NCBI RefSeq assembly: GCF_001411555.2
Contig: NW_023361429.1
Location: forward strand, 153,481-217,480
From: Juglans regia
Taxonomy: Eukaryota > Streptophyta > Magnoliopsida > Fagales > Juglandaceae
Direction of reading: 5' to 3'
Length of the DNA stretch: 64,000 nucleotides
Part shown: positions 23,161-35,500 of the stretch, one piece after another
Layout of the letters: each line of letters opens with the position of its first letter
Position numbering within the stretch: the first letter of the stretch is position 1
Notes under the pieces: model-generated
Told to the model about the DNA's origin: nothing
The model's input: only the letters and a program-made list of their open reading frames with translations
Databases searched by the model: none
Program-made: the position numbers and the translations under genes

Positions 23161-23639
23161 TTGTAAGTCTTGGAACTGTCACCAAAAATCATTCTCTGAA
23201 ACTATTACTATAGGTAGACGAGAAATGGTTATATGTTCGAACTATAATAATGTTTCGTTTGAACGTCACTCAGACGATGTCATTTTGGAATGATTACATT
23301 TGAACGTCTAAATTATTACGTTCGAATGGTTCATGTATGTTTGAACATCAAGCCCACTTACGTATGAACATGTTAGTTATTCTTTCAAACGTTCAACCGA
23401 TAGTCATTAATGTTCGAACGTGAGATGTTTTAAAATTAAAAATGGAATTTTAAATTAAAAAAGATTTAGAATTGAAATGCAAAAACACTAGATATATTAA
23501 ATGATATTGCTCATTACATAAAATATAGAAAAATAAATATATTAAAATAAAAATAAAAAATATGATAAATGTTCAAAACACTCAGAAAGAACTGTTTACA
23601 AATGTATGAAACTCCTTAGTCAATATGTTGACCTTTTAA

Positions 23640-24117
23640 TTTTGGATATCTAACGATGGCCAACCTCGGTGACACTTTGTTGTACATGCGCGATTTGTTG
23701 GTCGATCTATCGGTCGATGTGCGCAGTAATATCTGAGGCAATCGTATCAACCCAAGCAGGGCACGCATCCCTTATAGATGTACCATTCAGCTGCTCACTA
23801 GTACTCCCACTATAGGGAGCAACACCAACCCCAGACTGGGTCGGAGGAACAAAATCTGGTGAGCACACCCCCTTCCTTGTCAAGTGCCCCGAAGATATGA
23901 GGTCATGTCTAGATGGTTCATATGCTCAGTCAACCACTCATCCGCTTGGGGTGGCACTCTCCGATCTAGTAATAGCCGAGTAATGATCACCCCATATGGG
24001 AGGTGGTCAGTGGAGATCATGCTCACCTCATAACGAATCCTCTCAAATATCCGTAGTGGCAAGTCGATGGGCACTCCATGTGCCACTAGTATGAAGAACT
24101 ATGCGCGAGTCCGAATG
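23640..24117 (-). pseudogene. Degraded ORF, possible plant transposon-associated protein
   Basis: On the minus strand a frame (24086 down to 23880, readable beyond both ends with stops) gives 'VPIDLPLRIFERIRYEV' and 'LPYGVIITRLLLDRRVPP'. It then runs into lower-quality sequence with 'TDRSTNKSRMYNKV'. The layout reminds me of the 'putative plant transposon protein' domain found in plant repeats, but I cannot show catalytic residues. It sits inside the CACTA-type element between clusters of TTCGAACG motifs. It contains several stops. It may be captured host or retroelement sequence. Confidence 0.35.
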
Positions 24118-24509
24118 AAGGTATACATATATATAAAGGGGAACAAATTAAATATGTTCCAGAAATACGTCCGAACATATAACTTAACGTATAAACGGCC
24201 AAGAAAACGTTACATTTGAACGTTTTAGTGTATAAACTTTGAACGTAACAGTACATTCAAACATAGACTAATATACATTCGAAGTACAGATGATCGTTCG
24301 AACGTCGACTGTGGGACGTTCAAGCGTTTAAACCTAGAAATGGTTGAGTCGACTTAGCCATTTCCGATTTCCTTAAAAAGGACGTTAATCTTGTAATGGC
24401 CACTGTAGAAATGAAGTATACACTGAGTGTAGACTATTTACGGTAGCCATTTGGCCATTGGCCACTTTTGGTGGCCAAAAAATAAGAATGAAGTCCGGCC
24501 ACTCAAATA

Positions 24510-24600
24510 CATTACTATATATTAGATTACTAACTATATAGATTACTATATACTATATAATAATTACTATACTAACTATATATACTATTGATGGGAACCA
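24510..24600. repeat. TA-rich microsatellite-like repeat (left part)
   Basis: Repeats of 'actatatactata' and 'gattactatata'. The same composition resumes at 25620, so the retroelement fragment and MITE between them were inserted into this array. Confidence 0.75.
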
Positions 24601-24615
24601 AAGAGGGCCTAGACT

Positions 24616-24795
24616 GAGACGTTTGGATTCGAAGATGACTTGAGATGAGCTGAGATGAGTTAAGATGGATTGTGAATAGTAATGAGATGAGTTGTGAATA
24701 GTAGTGAGATTTATGAGTTAAAGTTGCTGAATAGTAATGAATAGTAGTGAGATGAGTTGAGATGAGCTGAGATGACTTGCAAATCCAAACGTCTC
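24616..24795. mobile_element. 180-bp MITE
   Basis: Terminal inverted repeats: GAGACGTTTGGATTCG at the left and GAGACGTTTGGATTTG at the right (minus strand). The interior is built of 'gagatgagttgagatg' and 'gtgaatagtaatgagatg' words. It is related to the copy at 31898-32123. Confidence 0.8.
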
Positions 24796-25615
24796 CTAAA
24801 GATCATTTACAAGTTCCAGATAGGCCAATTACAAGATCAAGAGTTGAGAAGATTAAGGAAGCAATGCAAGGATTGGTGCAATCCACTTGGGACGAGTCTA
24901 GCAAGAGCCGAATATTCAATATGAGCTTGAGAGAAGGAGATCCAGTAATCATCCGCGTGATACAAGCTATGGAACAGTGCAACATAAATTAGGGCCTATT
25001 ATTATAATTATGTGATTGAAGGCCATGGGCTTATTTTATTAGTTATAAGAATTAGTCTAAAATAATTGGGCTTGATGATGTTTGGCCCACATATATTTTA
25101 GTTCTTATGAACCATGGTTTTTGGGAAGGCCTTGTATTTTGGCCAATGGCTAATTTGGAAAGTTACATTTTAGGAACTAGGGTTTCAAGAGGTAAATGTA
25201 GCGCGGTACTGTAGCCGTGGTACTATTTATCCAGGGGCATTTTTGAAAGATGGGGATTTATTTTGGCTAGGGTTTGATTAGGTTTTGATTTAAATACTCT
25301 TTATTGCCTCATATTAAGAAGTTTATGAAATTTGATGAATTTATTCATTATGAGTTAAGTTTATCTTCTCTTATTCTTAATTAAACTTTTGAACTTATCA
25401 ATGGTAAATCACAACCTTTGTGGCTTTCCTCCTTGTAATCTGGGTTCTTGAGACGGGTCTTTCAACGGATCTAGATTTTAATATAATCTAGGTTCTTGAA
25501 ACGAGTTCTGATCAGGTCTAGGTTCTTCATTCATTGACTTGATTTTGACTTTATTGTAGGAGTTTTCAATTTGATTGTTGGTTCAAGAGATTCCGTTTCT
25601 GCAAGTTCATATCAA
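24796..25615 (+). mobile_element. Fragment of a gypsy element: end of pol plus LTR
   Basis: 24822-24992 encodes 'RPITRSRVEKIKEAMQGLVQ', a C-terminal signature of gypsy polyproteins in many plants. The following 0.6 kb has LTR character: 'aactagggtttcaagag', a leader-like region, and a right end 'gattccgtttctgcaagttc' of the kind that precedes a primer site. The 5' part of the element is missing, and the MITE lies just upstream. It sits within a TA-rich repeat inside the CACTA-type element. Confidence 0.6.
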
Positions 25616-26040
25616 CTATATTATCTATATAGATTACTATATACTATATAGATTACTATACTTACTATATATACTATATACTGGATTACTACCTAAATAT
25701 ATCAGGTTACTATACTAGCTATATATACTATATTATCTATGTAGATTACTATATACTATATAGATTACTATACTTACTATATATACTATATACTAGATTA
25801 TTATATATACTATATATTAGATTACTATAGTATACTATACATACCATATAGATGATTACCAATATATACTATATACTTTTGTTTTTAAATCATATATACT
25901 ATATACTAGATTACTATACTAACTATATAGATTATTATGTACTACATAATTTATTATAGTAACTGTATAGATTACTATACTATATAATCATATAATATAT
26001 GCTATATAATTATGTTACATATACTGTATAACTATAACAT
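25616..26040. repeat. TA-rich tandem repeat
   Basis: Runs of 'agattactatatactatat' and related words, with a period of about 20-40 bp, fading toward 26040. No coding potential. Confidence 0.8.
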
Positions 26041-26589
26041 ATAAACCACGTTCGAACATTAAATATACGTTTGAACATGGTAGGATTTACATTGGAACGC
26101 TAAAATGAGCATTCGAACATTTTTAAAAACAATTGGAGGGCCTTTCCCGCGTTAATTTTATGACATATACGGAGACCTAATTTCAACTACACTCATATGT
26201 CAATAATGTTACGTTCTAACTTGGAATAGTTAAGTTTGAACGTTTCTAAAAAAATTGGCAGGACCTTTCCCGCATTAATTCTATGGCATTTACGGGAACC
26301 TAATTTCATATACGTTCATATGTCAACAAATGTATGTTCGAATGTTACATATGTAAACAGACTTTGCAGGACACTTAGTGAGATTGGAAAATTTTACGAA
26401 ACGTAAACGTTCGATCGTTACGAAAATTTGATGCAACGACTTTACATTAAAGACTCGCTACAAAAGGGACATGTACTAAACAGAACGTCTTAGTTTAACC
26501 TATTGCAACGATAAAAGTCACTGCAATAGGTATAAAATTTTGAAAAAAAAAATTAACGCTCCAGACTTGTCTAGAGCGTGTTTAAGATG

Positions 26590-26770
26590 AGGGTTTGATG
26601 CATTTTCCCCCATTTCTGTTGTAGAGTGACCGAGTGAGAGAGGGTGCAGTGTTCTGAGAGAAGCTTGTGAGAGAGTGATTGTGAGTGTGAGTGAGAGTGA
26701 GAGTGAGAGAGAATGGCGTTTAGGAATATTAGAGGGAGTAAGAGAGGTTGAGACCAAGAGAGATAGAGGG
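26590..26770. repeat. GA-rich tract in CACTA-type element
   Basis: 'gtgagagtgagagtgagaga' repeats upstream of an ATG at 26713. The frame from that ATG soon stops. It could be the leader of a lost gene of the transposon. Confidence 0.5.
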
Positions 26771-26989
26771 AGAAAGGTAGTTGTAGTGTTTATTTTGTGT
26801 TTATTTTTGTATTTATTGTTGTGTTTATTTTGGTTTGTTTATTTTTAAGGAATATTCATTATGTTTATGTTTTACTTAATTAATATTTTGTTTATTTTGA
26901 AGAAATATTTGTTGGAGTTTGTTGAAGATTGTGAGATAAAAAGTTTGTGATTTTAGCTAGGTATATTTTTAAACTTGATTGTGTGATTA

Positions 26990-27480
26990 TATTTTGATTA
27001 TATTGTGATTTGTGGGTTTTGTGAAACTATATTGGGATTTGTTAGAAGGTATATTGTGTTTATGTTATGATTTACTTTGTGATCATATTGTGATTTGTGA
27101 TATTTGTGGAATTATATTGTAATTTGTTAGAAGGTATATTGTGTTTATGTTGTGATTTACTTTGTGATTATATTGTGATTTGTGAGATTGTATTGTGATT
27201 TACTTTGTGATTATATTGTGATTTGTGAGATTGTATTGTGATTTGTGGGATTATATTGTGATTTGTGGGAAAGTATATTGTGTTTATGTTGTGATTATAT
27301 AGTGACTTGTAGGATTTGTGGGATTATATTGTGATTTGTAGGAAGGTATATTGTGTTTATGTTCTGATTTACTTTATGATTATATTGTGATTTGTGTGAT
27401 TATATTGTGATTTGTGGGATTATATTATGTTTATGTTGTATTATATTGTGATTTGTAGGATTATATTGTGGTTTATAGAC
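26990..27480. repeat. ~20-bp minisatellite 'ttatattgtgatttgtggga'
   Basis: Many imperfect copies of 'gattatattgtgatttgtgg', some grouped with 'aaggtatattgtgtttatgt' into longer units. No ORF. Confidence 0.8.
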
Positions 27481-28272
27481 GCGTTTGTAGAAGCAACAAA
27501 GAGACCTGGAGGAAATAATACACATTGAAGTTCAAGAACAAGTACAGAGGGATACGTTGGTCCAGACGGAACGTGTTATGTCAGTGCAATAGAATCGCGA
27601 TGAGTGAGGAAAGAAGAAGAAATAAACCCTATCATTGTTCAAAACTTTTGTTTTCTAATTTTGCAATTCTCTAAAACATTTTCATGAGATGATATAATTT
27701 GTGGTGTAATATGATACAATTTGTATGTTTTTTAATTTTATGAAATTATTAGTTCTGATCAGTACGTTCGAATGTAAATAAAGAACGTTCGAACATGGCT
27801 TTACGTTCAAATTAACATTCGAACATAATTATACAGGCGTGCGATAAATACGTTTGAACGTAAGGTGATATTACATTAGAATGTATACACTCCATAAATG
27901 TTCGAACTTATAATGTTATGATCGAACAAGTATTTCTTAATATTCATATGATTAAAAAAGATACATTCAAACGTACTTATTAACCATCCAACTATTAAAT
28001 CTTTGACGTTCGAACAGTTACCCAATAATGTGCGAATGCAAAATTCAAACGTCACAGCACAAACGTTCGAATATGTCACCTTACGTTCAAACGTTGCATC
28101 TCACATAAGACTTCCAACCGTCACAAAAGAAACTTTTAATGACGGTTGTACAGTAAACCGTTACAAAAATACTTTCTGTGATATCTTTCTTATGACGGTT
28201 GTGGTGACGGTCACCAAAACATTTATGTGACAATTTTCTTATTTTTTATAAATGAAATCTGTTGTAGTGATA

Positions 28273-29043
28273 GTAAAGCACTGATAAGTCAAAGACACCT
28301 TAGTTGTGGTCATTATTCAATTTTTTATTCGACTAAGGGATTTACACTAATACTAGCAACAAATGGAAACTAAATGGGAATAAATTTTTATTTTTATTCT
28401 CTCTCAGCCGAATGATTTAATAAAGACAAAAAATAGACATAACATTTTAACCTTACAACATTTAATATAGAGTCCTACTTGTAAGACTTATAAGAAAAAT
28501 TTAAAATTAAATTATCTTACAAATCAAATCTTATCATATAACTTATAAGTGATGTTAAGAATACTATATATCCTCCACACCAGCCCTCCACACCTCCTTG
28601 CAAGTATAAGAAAAATTATATCTGGAAGAGGTAATGCACATCCTCCATTTAATTGATATGACAATACTTGACTTGCTTGAGAAATTTAAAATTAAAATAT
28701 CTTATTATCATGTCAATAAAATGGAGGGTGTGCTTTGCTCGCCGACTTTGAGTAGAAGAACTCCAAGTATAATTGTTGTTTAATTTATGAAAGATTTAAA
28801 TTTAGTTTACGAATCAAATTGTCATATTGCTATGTCAGAAGAATATAGCATATATCCTCTTTAATGACTTTCAAATAAAATTTTCCTTCTATAAACTAGT
28901 GGGACGGTAGAGAATTTGGAGAAATATTCTAACTTCACCTGCTTGCTAATTAATACAGTTCCAATAAAAAATTCTACTTATCATTTTCTATACTATACAT
29001 CAATAAGTAATTTATTCTTATTATTTTTTATCTAAACACACAC
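28273..29043. other. AT-rich spacer with a foldback element
   Basis: No gene is visible. The interval holds the inverted repeat at 28636-28733; the rest is AT-rich unique-looking sequence. Confidence 0.5.
28636..28733. repeat. 98-bp foldback (inverted repeat)
   Basis: The left arm GCACATCCTCCATTTAATTG and the right arm read on the minus strand GCACACCCTCCATTTTATTG match over about 30 bp, with a loop of about 40 bp. It could be a very small MITE or a hairpin-forming site. Confidence 0.7.
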
Positions 29044-29687
29044 TGTGAGGGGAGTTGTCCCCTGGGCTCGAGCTCGAGTCCAAGAGATAAGGCCTAGGTT
29101 CGGCTGAGCCAGCCTAGGAGGCCCAATGAGAGGAATGACTAGGCAGAATATACTGACAGAAGGATAGTAGGAAGAGCAGTCTGATAACCTTATTGGCCGA
29201 CAAGCAGGGACATCCCCTGGCCCTAAACTTCGGCACCCGGACATGTCAGAGAGGTGGGTATGCTTGATTGAGGTCACGCCGCATTAATGGGATGAAAGAA
29301 GGCATGCTAGGAAGGGGAGCCATGCCGCATCGTCACGGGGCTCGGCACGCCACAATGCAAATCCTGGGTGTCAGAGGCAGCCACCATTAGGTCTTACTAA
29401 TCTGCGGCGCAGCATGTGAGTGGCAAGGACACCCGACCTTGTATGGAATGACACGCCCACTACCCTACCATGAGGGTCAATCGGCCAGGTATAAATACCT
29501 TCCTCCCACGACCAAGGAGAGAGTTCACACTCTGATACACTTTAACTCTCATTCTCTTCATTTCCCATCTTGAACTAACTTGAGCGTTGGAAGTACCATG
29601 ACCTCCGAGCCCCCATCCTCCATCTTAGCAGAAACCATGTCCAAGCCCAACAGTGCGGAGTTGCTCAAGTTGCAAAACACGATATCA
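29044..29687 (+). mobile_element. Probable solo LTR, Ty3/gypsy type
   Basis: A GC-richer island in AT-rich DNA, starting TGTGAGGGGAG and ending about 'gatatca'. It has a TATA box 'tataaatacc' (29492-29501) followed by a pyrimidine-rich leader and 'cttgagcgttgga', which is typical of plant gypsy LTRs. Flanks 'acacac' and 'acacat' could be the target duplication. No internal region follows. Confidence 0.6.
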
Positions 29688-29690
29688 ACA

Positions 29691-31897
29691 CATATATATT
29701 AATGTGTAAATATATATATTTAAATAAAATGATAAAAATGATAAATCACGTACATGAGAGGATGCTAAGTAGCATTAATCCGTTTCAATAGTAAACTCTC
29801 AAGAGCCCGTCTTAGGTTTTGCGGCAATCATGCAGATATGATACCCTAATTTATGTATTTAATATACACTAACAATAAAAGCACAACATTATATTAATTA
29901 TATTCAGAATTCAGTACGTACATAGTGCTATATATATATTGTTAATATAATCCCCACAATAAATATTTGACATTTATAAAACACCTAAATTGCTAAAATC
30001 ACAGCTAAAGTATTAAATAGGAATAGTTTAAAGACTCACCAAGCCCTGCAAAAAAAACACATAACTCATCTGCACTGTTCACAGTCACTTTCCCCCTTTC
30101 TTTTCGCCATGTGTGAAAGTTCCATATATGCTTCTTAGGTTGAAACAGCAAATAAAAAAAATTGACAGAATAATCCAAATTATGCAAACATACATGAACG
30201 ATTTTGACCACACTTTACACTTCTTGCATTATTTGTTTGTCCTCCAACTTCTTTCTTAACACTCGGATTTTGCATTTCTAATGAAATTAGGTCGACAATT
30301 AATCAAAAGCTTGAAGTGATAGATTTTGATAATACAATATCGAGACATCACTGTCAATTGGTAGTCAAAATCACTTTATCCTTGAGAAAATGTTTAGAAT
30401 TGACTTACAATATTATATATATACATATATATATATATTTAAGAAAAATTGTCATAATTTCTTAATAAGAAAAACTTACATTTATGACTAGATACATATT
30501 GAGATGTCCCCATATCAAATATGATATCATAAATCAAAATAATACATTTGAAACTCTACCAGTATATTATTTTTTTTTTATGACTGGTTTGGTCTTCACT
30601 ATTGTTGATACTCTCTACAGATAAATGTCTAAGAGATAATACTCTCTGCTTAAATAGAGACTCAACCCCACCCTTCATAAAAAGAGAGAACTCATCCTCT
30701 ACAGGCAAATATCCGAAAGACAAACTCTTTTTTTTATTTTAATTAATAATATGGAAACCAAAAAGGAAAGTAGTAAGATAGATACAAAAAAGATAGATTA
30801 CAGCTTGGACTAACTCTAGTGGACTTTGGAATTTGTGACAGCCCATGAAGGCAACACACTTATATCTTTTCAGCCACAAAAGTTAGATCTGAAATGTCTG
30901 GTGGTGGCGACTTAGGTGATCTGACATGTGTGTCAAGATTTGCAAAACCACCACTTTTTTCTTAAAGAATTTCAACTTGTGAATCAGCTTATGTCGTGCG
31001 TATCTCTCAGGAGTTGCCGAAAAGTTATAAATCTGCCTTTTTGACCTAGAAATTTTGATAGACAATGTGGGTGAATGGAGGAATGAGAGAATGAGAGAGA
31101 GGAGGAGAAGGAACTCTCGAATTTTTGTAAAAATCAGATCTAGAACTCTTGAATTTTTACAAGAGACATAGAGGAAGGAGGCGCTAGATATATATTTATA
31201 GTATGCAAATTTTATGTAAATATTTTGTAAAAATATTAGATTTTTATAGACTATTATTCTTGACTTATTAATTTTATAGTGAAAAATGTTGGCCATGTAC
31301 GTGAATTAAGGTGACAGTTTTACATGTTGCCTTAGGAAAATGATAAATGATTTGTATAAATGTTAAATAAACTAGTTTTATACATATCTTTGTAACAAAA
31401 AGATATAAAAAAAATCTATTCTTTACTTTTTTTTTTAAAAACTTATACCTAATTTACTTTACAAAAATTAATATGAAATGATGTGATATAGTCAATATCT
31501 ATTGACTATTCATTGATTGTCACGTCAATAGGTTCACTTGTTCTTGTTGAGAATAGAAACAACTGTCTCTTATGATATAGTTTTTAAAATGAGAAATTAT
31601 TTATATAAGTCTCAATAAATTATATGAGATTTATTTATTAAAAATTTGTAAAAATAATTTCTGCTTGCCAAATACTCAATACAACAAACTTGTATTGAAT
31701 TTACAAAGACTAATGGTATATATACGATATATTTATGTTCTAAGATGGGAGTTTTTAAAAAAAAATAATATTATTTTTATAAATATTTTATAAAAATATT
31801 CATAATTTAAAATATAATTATAAAAAAATATTATAAAAAAATATTGTGAGCAAATATTTTCCTCCCCAAAAATCTACGATAGAAAAATTAAGCTAAA
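29691..31897. other. AT-rich spacer upstream of the HIPP gene
   Basis: Mostly AT-rich. A GC-richer block at about 30840-31190 has, on the minus strand, a pyrimidine-rich 'ctctctctcattctctcatt' leader and an open frame of 137 codons (31296-30883) with no domain I recognise. It looks like the leader of a decayed repeat. Otherwise only simple AT stretches are seen. Confidence 0.5.
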
Positions 31898-32123
31898 GAG
31901 AGGTTTGGATTCAAAACTTACCTCAACTCATATCAACTCATTTCATCTCATCATTACAATTTTTTCAAATTCTTACACAAAATATAATAAATAATTCAAC
32001 TTTTTTAAATTTCAAAATAATTTTCTCAAATTTTTACACCAAATATAAGAAATAATTCAATTTTTATTTTACTATTCATAAATCACTTTAAATCATCTCA
32101 ACTCATCTCTCAATCCATTTCTC
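31898..32123. mobile_element. MITE related to the 24616 copy
   Basis: The left end GAGAGGTTTGGATTCAAAAC and the right end 'caatccatttctc' are imperfect inverted repeats. The interior has 'caactcatctcatcattac'-type words, the complement of the other MITE's interior. It lies about 450 bp upstream of the HIPP start codon, so it is part of the promoter region. Confidence 0.65.
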
Positions 32124-32465
32124 TTTTTAAGTAACCTTCGATTCTAAGCATAAATTTTGTCTGGAGCATATCCGACGCCCGCTGTACTTGGCTGCTCGTA
32201 TAAAGCCACGTCAAGTGATGACGAAGAAGATGACAGAGGGGCTTCGGATCTAATGGTTCATAACCCACAGATTGCCACAGAAACTTAGTAAGTTTATAGA
32301 ATGGGAAAATATATGTATCAGCCTATAGCCGCTGCACACCCGTGTATTGACGGTTGAAAAAAAAAAAAAAAATTACATGAGGTGTGCTGCGGCTGTTAGG
32401 CTGATGCCAACATTGCTCTCATAGAATTTGCGGAGAGAGAGAGAGAGAGAATCAGAGGCAGCGTG

Positions 32466-32485
32466 TATATATATATATTTATAAA
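32466..32485 (+). promoter_or_regulatory. TATA box of the HIPP gene
   Basis: A TATATATATATTTATAAAG-type box about 90-100 bp upstream of the proposed ATG, preceded by a GA microsatellite (32432-32451). Spacing fits a transcription start near 32510. Confidence 0.55.
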
Positions 32486-32570
32486 GAGAAAACGCCAGAG
32501 CAAGCAGCCATTCCGGAGCTTATCCATCTTCTCCAGTTTCTCCACAACCCAAGAGAGAAGCTGTAAACTA

Positions 32571-35500
32571 ATGGGCGTGGTCTTGAAGAAGCCATATAAT
32601 CTTTTTTTAATCTTACTTCTATTTTCCATTTCCGGTTTAGTTTTTTGTTGCTTTTACGTTTGTTTCTCTGGGTTCTGATATCGGGTTGTGTTTGTTTAGG
32701 AGGAAAAGAAACCGGAGGAGAAGAAAATGGAGGAGAAAAAGCCAGAGGAGGAGAAGAAAGAAGAAGAGAAACAGTCCGAGAAGCCGGCGGAAGAAAAGAA
32801 AGAGGAAAAGAAAGCGGAGGAAGTAAAGGATGGGAAGGAAGCGAAAGACCAATCTGAAACACAAGCGCCTCAGGAAATCGTGCTCAGAGTCTACATGCAT
32901 TGTGAAGGTTGTGCCCGAAAGGTCCGACGCTGCCTCAAAGGCTTCGAAGGTTGTGGTTGTGGTGGTCTTTGTTTCTTTTTTATCCACTCAGAGAAAGTTC
33001 TGTTCCTTGTTTTTTGAATTCCAAGTCTTTTAGTTAATTGAAATGTTTGTGTTCCTGTTCTTGTTCGTGTGCGTGTGTGTATTTGGGTTTTTGTAAGGGG
33101 TGGAGGAAGTTATAGCAGACTGCAAGACTTCGAAGGTGGTAGTGAAAGGCGAAAAGGCCGATCATCTGAATATTCTCCAGAGAGTTCAGAGGAAGAGCCA
33201 CAGGCAGGTCCAGCTCATCTCTCCGATCCCCGAACCGAAGGCTGAGGAAGAGAAGAAACCTGAGGAGAAAGAGGCCCCCAAGCCTGAAGAGAAGAAAGAA
33301 GAGGTTCTCTTTCTCTATAATTTTATTTTTCCCCAAAAAACAAATCCTTGATATTTGATAAATGCCCCAATTTTTATATTTTTTATTCATTTGGGGGGTA
33401 TCTGGGCTGATTATGTTATTCTCTGATACAGCCTCAGATTATCACAGCGGTTCTGAAGGTTCACATGCATTGTGAGGCCTGTGCACAAGAAATCAAGAAA
33501 CGCATACTGAGGATGAAAGGTACGGGACTTTTTTTTTTTTTTTTTTGAAATAAACCTCAAAACTTCATTAATCAAACTTTAAGTAATACAAAGTTTATCT
33601 TTTTCCAAGCAATTTACAATAACACCTGGAACTTCTTCAATCCATATTTTAGCTTCTTCAAACTTCAAAGCTTCCTTAGCTAATATATGAGCCACTGTGT
33701 TTCTTTCTCTATAGGCAAAATGTAAAGACCAATTTGGTCTGTTTCTGAACACTGAACGTATATCATCAACTATAAAACCAACACAGGACAGATCCTCCTC
33801 CTCACTGTTAACAGCTGAAACAATATTCTTGGCATCTCCTTCCAACATTACCTTTTGAAAATTCAATTCATTACATAGCTCCAATGCTTTCCAAAGTGCA
33901 TGACATTCTGCCACTGATGGATCCTGCACATGCTTCTTCTGATCACAAACAGCTGCCAATGCCTCTCCCTTCTCGTCTCTAATCACAATACCCACACCCA
34001 TTCTCTTCCTCTTTAAATCTAATGATGCATCCCAGTTAACCTTCACATAATCAGCCTTTGGTAACTGCCATATGTGTCTATTCCCTTCTGCACTTGATGA
34101 ATGAACATCCTGCCTTTGTACCCTTTGAGAATTCCTGTACCCTTCAAGCCCTTCAATATCTGAGGTGAAGACTTTCCTAGGACAAGATAGTTTCTCTTAG
34201 AAAACATATTCGTTCCTCTTGAGCCACACTCTTCTGAAAAGGATAGCCATCTCTTCTAGCTGTGGCAGGTTCAATCTTGCCATCAGTTTCTCCCATAGCT
34301 TCATAAAATCAACCTCCTTACAACTCCATTTCTGTACTAAGCTTCTCTTATCAGCCCATATATCATTTGCTGCTTTGCACTCCCAAAGGGCATGCATAAC
34401 TGACTCTTCTTCTCCATGACAGATTGGACAACTTGGCTCCTGCACTACCTTCCTTTTGAGTAGGTTCTTCTTTGTGGGCAGCAAATTACTTGCTGCTTTC
34501 CATAAAAATAACTTGACCACTCCTGGAACATCTAAGTCCCAAATATTCCTCCATCTTTTATCTACCATTTTTGCATCTGAGCTTGAACCTCTGCTGTTTC
34601 TCAATCTTTCAAGCTGCAAATAGTATGCACTGCTGACAGTAAAAGCCCCTTTCTTTGACGGTCCCCATATAATTTTATCATGTGCCATACCTCTGCCCAA
34701 GGGAATATTAAGAATTAGCTCTGCCTCTTCACTTGAAAAAATAGCTGTCACTCTCCTTTCATCCTATGCTCTGTTCTGTTTGTCAATCAGCTCTTCCACC
34801 TTCGCATCTTCCCTTAGCATAGACACTGGTGACTGGACTGAAAAGGATGTAGGTGTTGGCATCCATTTAGAGCCCCATATTTGAATCTTACTACCATCCC
34901 CCACTCTCCACCTCAATCCCTCAAGAAGCAAATCTCTTGCTGACCAGATGCTTCTCCATAGAAAAGAAGGTTGTCTGCCAAGCCTTGCCTCCAAAAAGCT
35001 TGAATGCCCGAAATACTTTTCCTTAAAAACCACTGCTGCTAGAGAATCAGAATATTTAATAAGCCTCCACCCTTGCTTTGCTAAGAGAGCTAAGTTAAAA
35101 CTTTCCAAGTCCCTGAATCCCAAACCTCCCTTCCCTTTTTGCAATCCCAAAGATTCCCATTTCTTCCATTGGATACCCCCCTCCATGTGCTGCTTCCTCC
35201 ACCAGAATCTTGAAAATAATCCATTCATGTCCTTACACAACTTCACAGGAAGCTTGAACACACTCATGGTATACGTGGGGATAGATTGAAGCACTTCCTT
35301 TATCAATACTTCTTTTCCAGCTTGTGAAAGGAAGCTGTTTTTCCAGCTAGAGATCCTCTGCCAAGCCCTATCCTTCAATACTCTAAAGGAGTTGTATTTA
35401 GATCTTCCTACCAAAGCTGGAAGACCTAGATATCTCTCATAACTGCTACAAACCACAGAAGCCCCAGCCACCATAATCCTTCTCTTATCCCCCTCATTGG

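Larger units (their letters stand above)
23140..28269. mobile_element. CACTA-type (EnSpm) DNA transposon, probably non-autonomous
   Basis: The left terminus is CACTACAACA at 23140 (a duplicate at 22698). The right terminus is TGTTGTAGTG at 28260-28269, its perfect 10-bp inverted complement. Subterminal regions (23220-23420, 24170-24310, 26040-26420, 27770-28110) are crowded with variants of the palindrome TTCGAACG/CGTTCGAA, as expected of transposase-binding repeats in CACTA elements. Flanking triplets are tta and ata, not a perfect 3-bp duplication. No transposase domain is recognised. The interior holds an unrelated ORF remnant, a retroelement fragment, a MITE and simple repeats. Confidence 0.65.

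Noticed and set aside
30883..31296. 137-codon minus-strand frame upstream of the HIPP gene
   Set aside because: AT-rich ends, no recognised motif, and the GC-richer core looks like a decayed repeat leader.
32479..32987. Minus-strand frames opposite HIPP exon 2
   Set aside because: Shadows of the Glu/Lys-rich coding sequence; the real gene is on the plus strand with two HMA domains.
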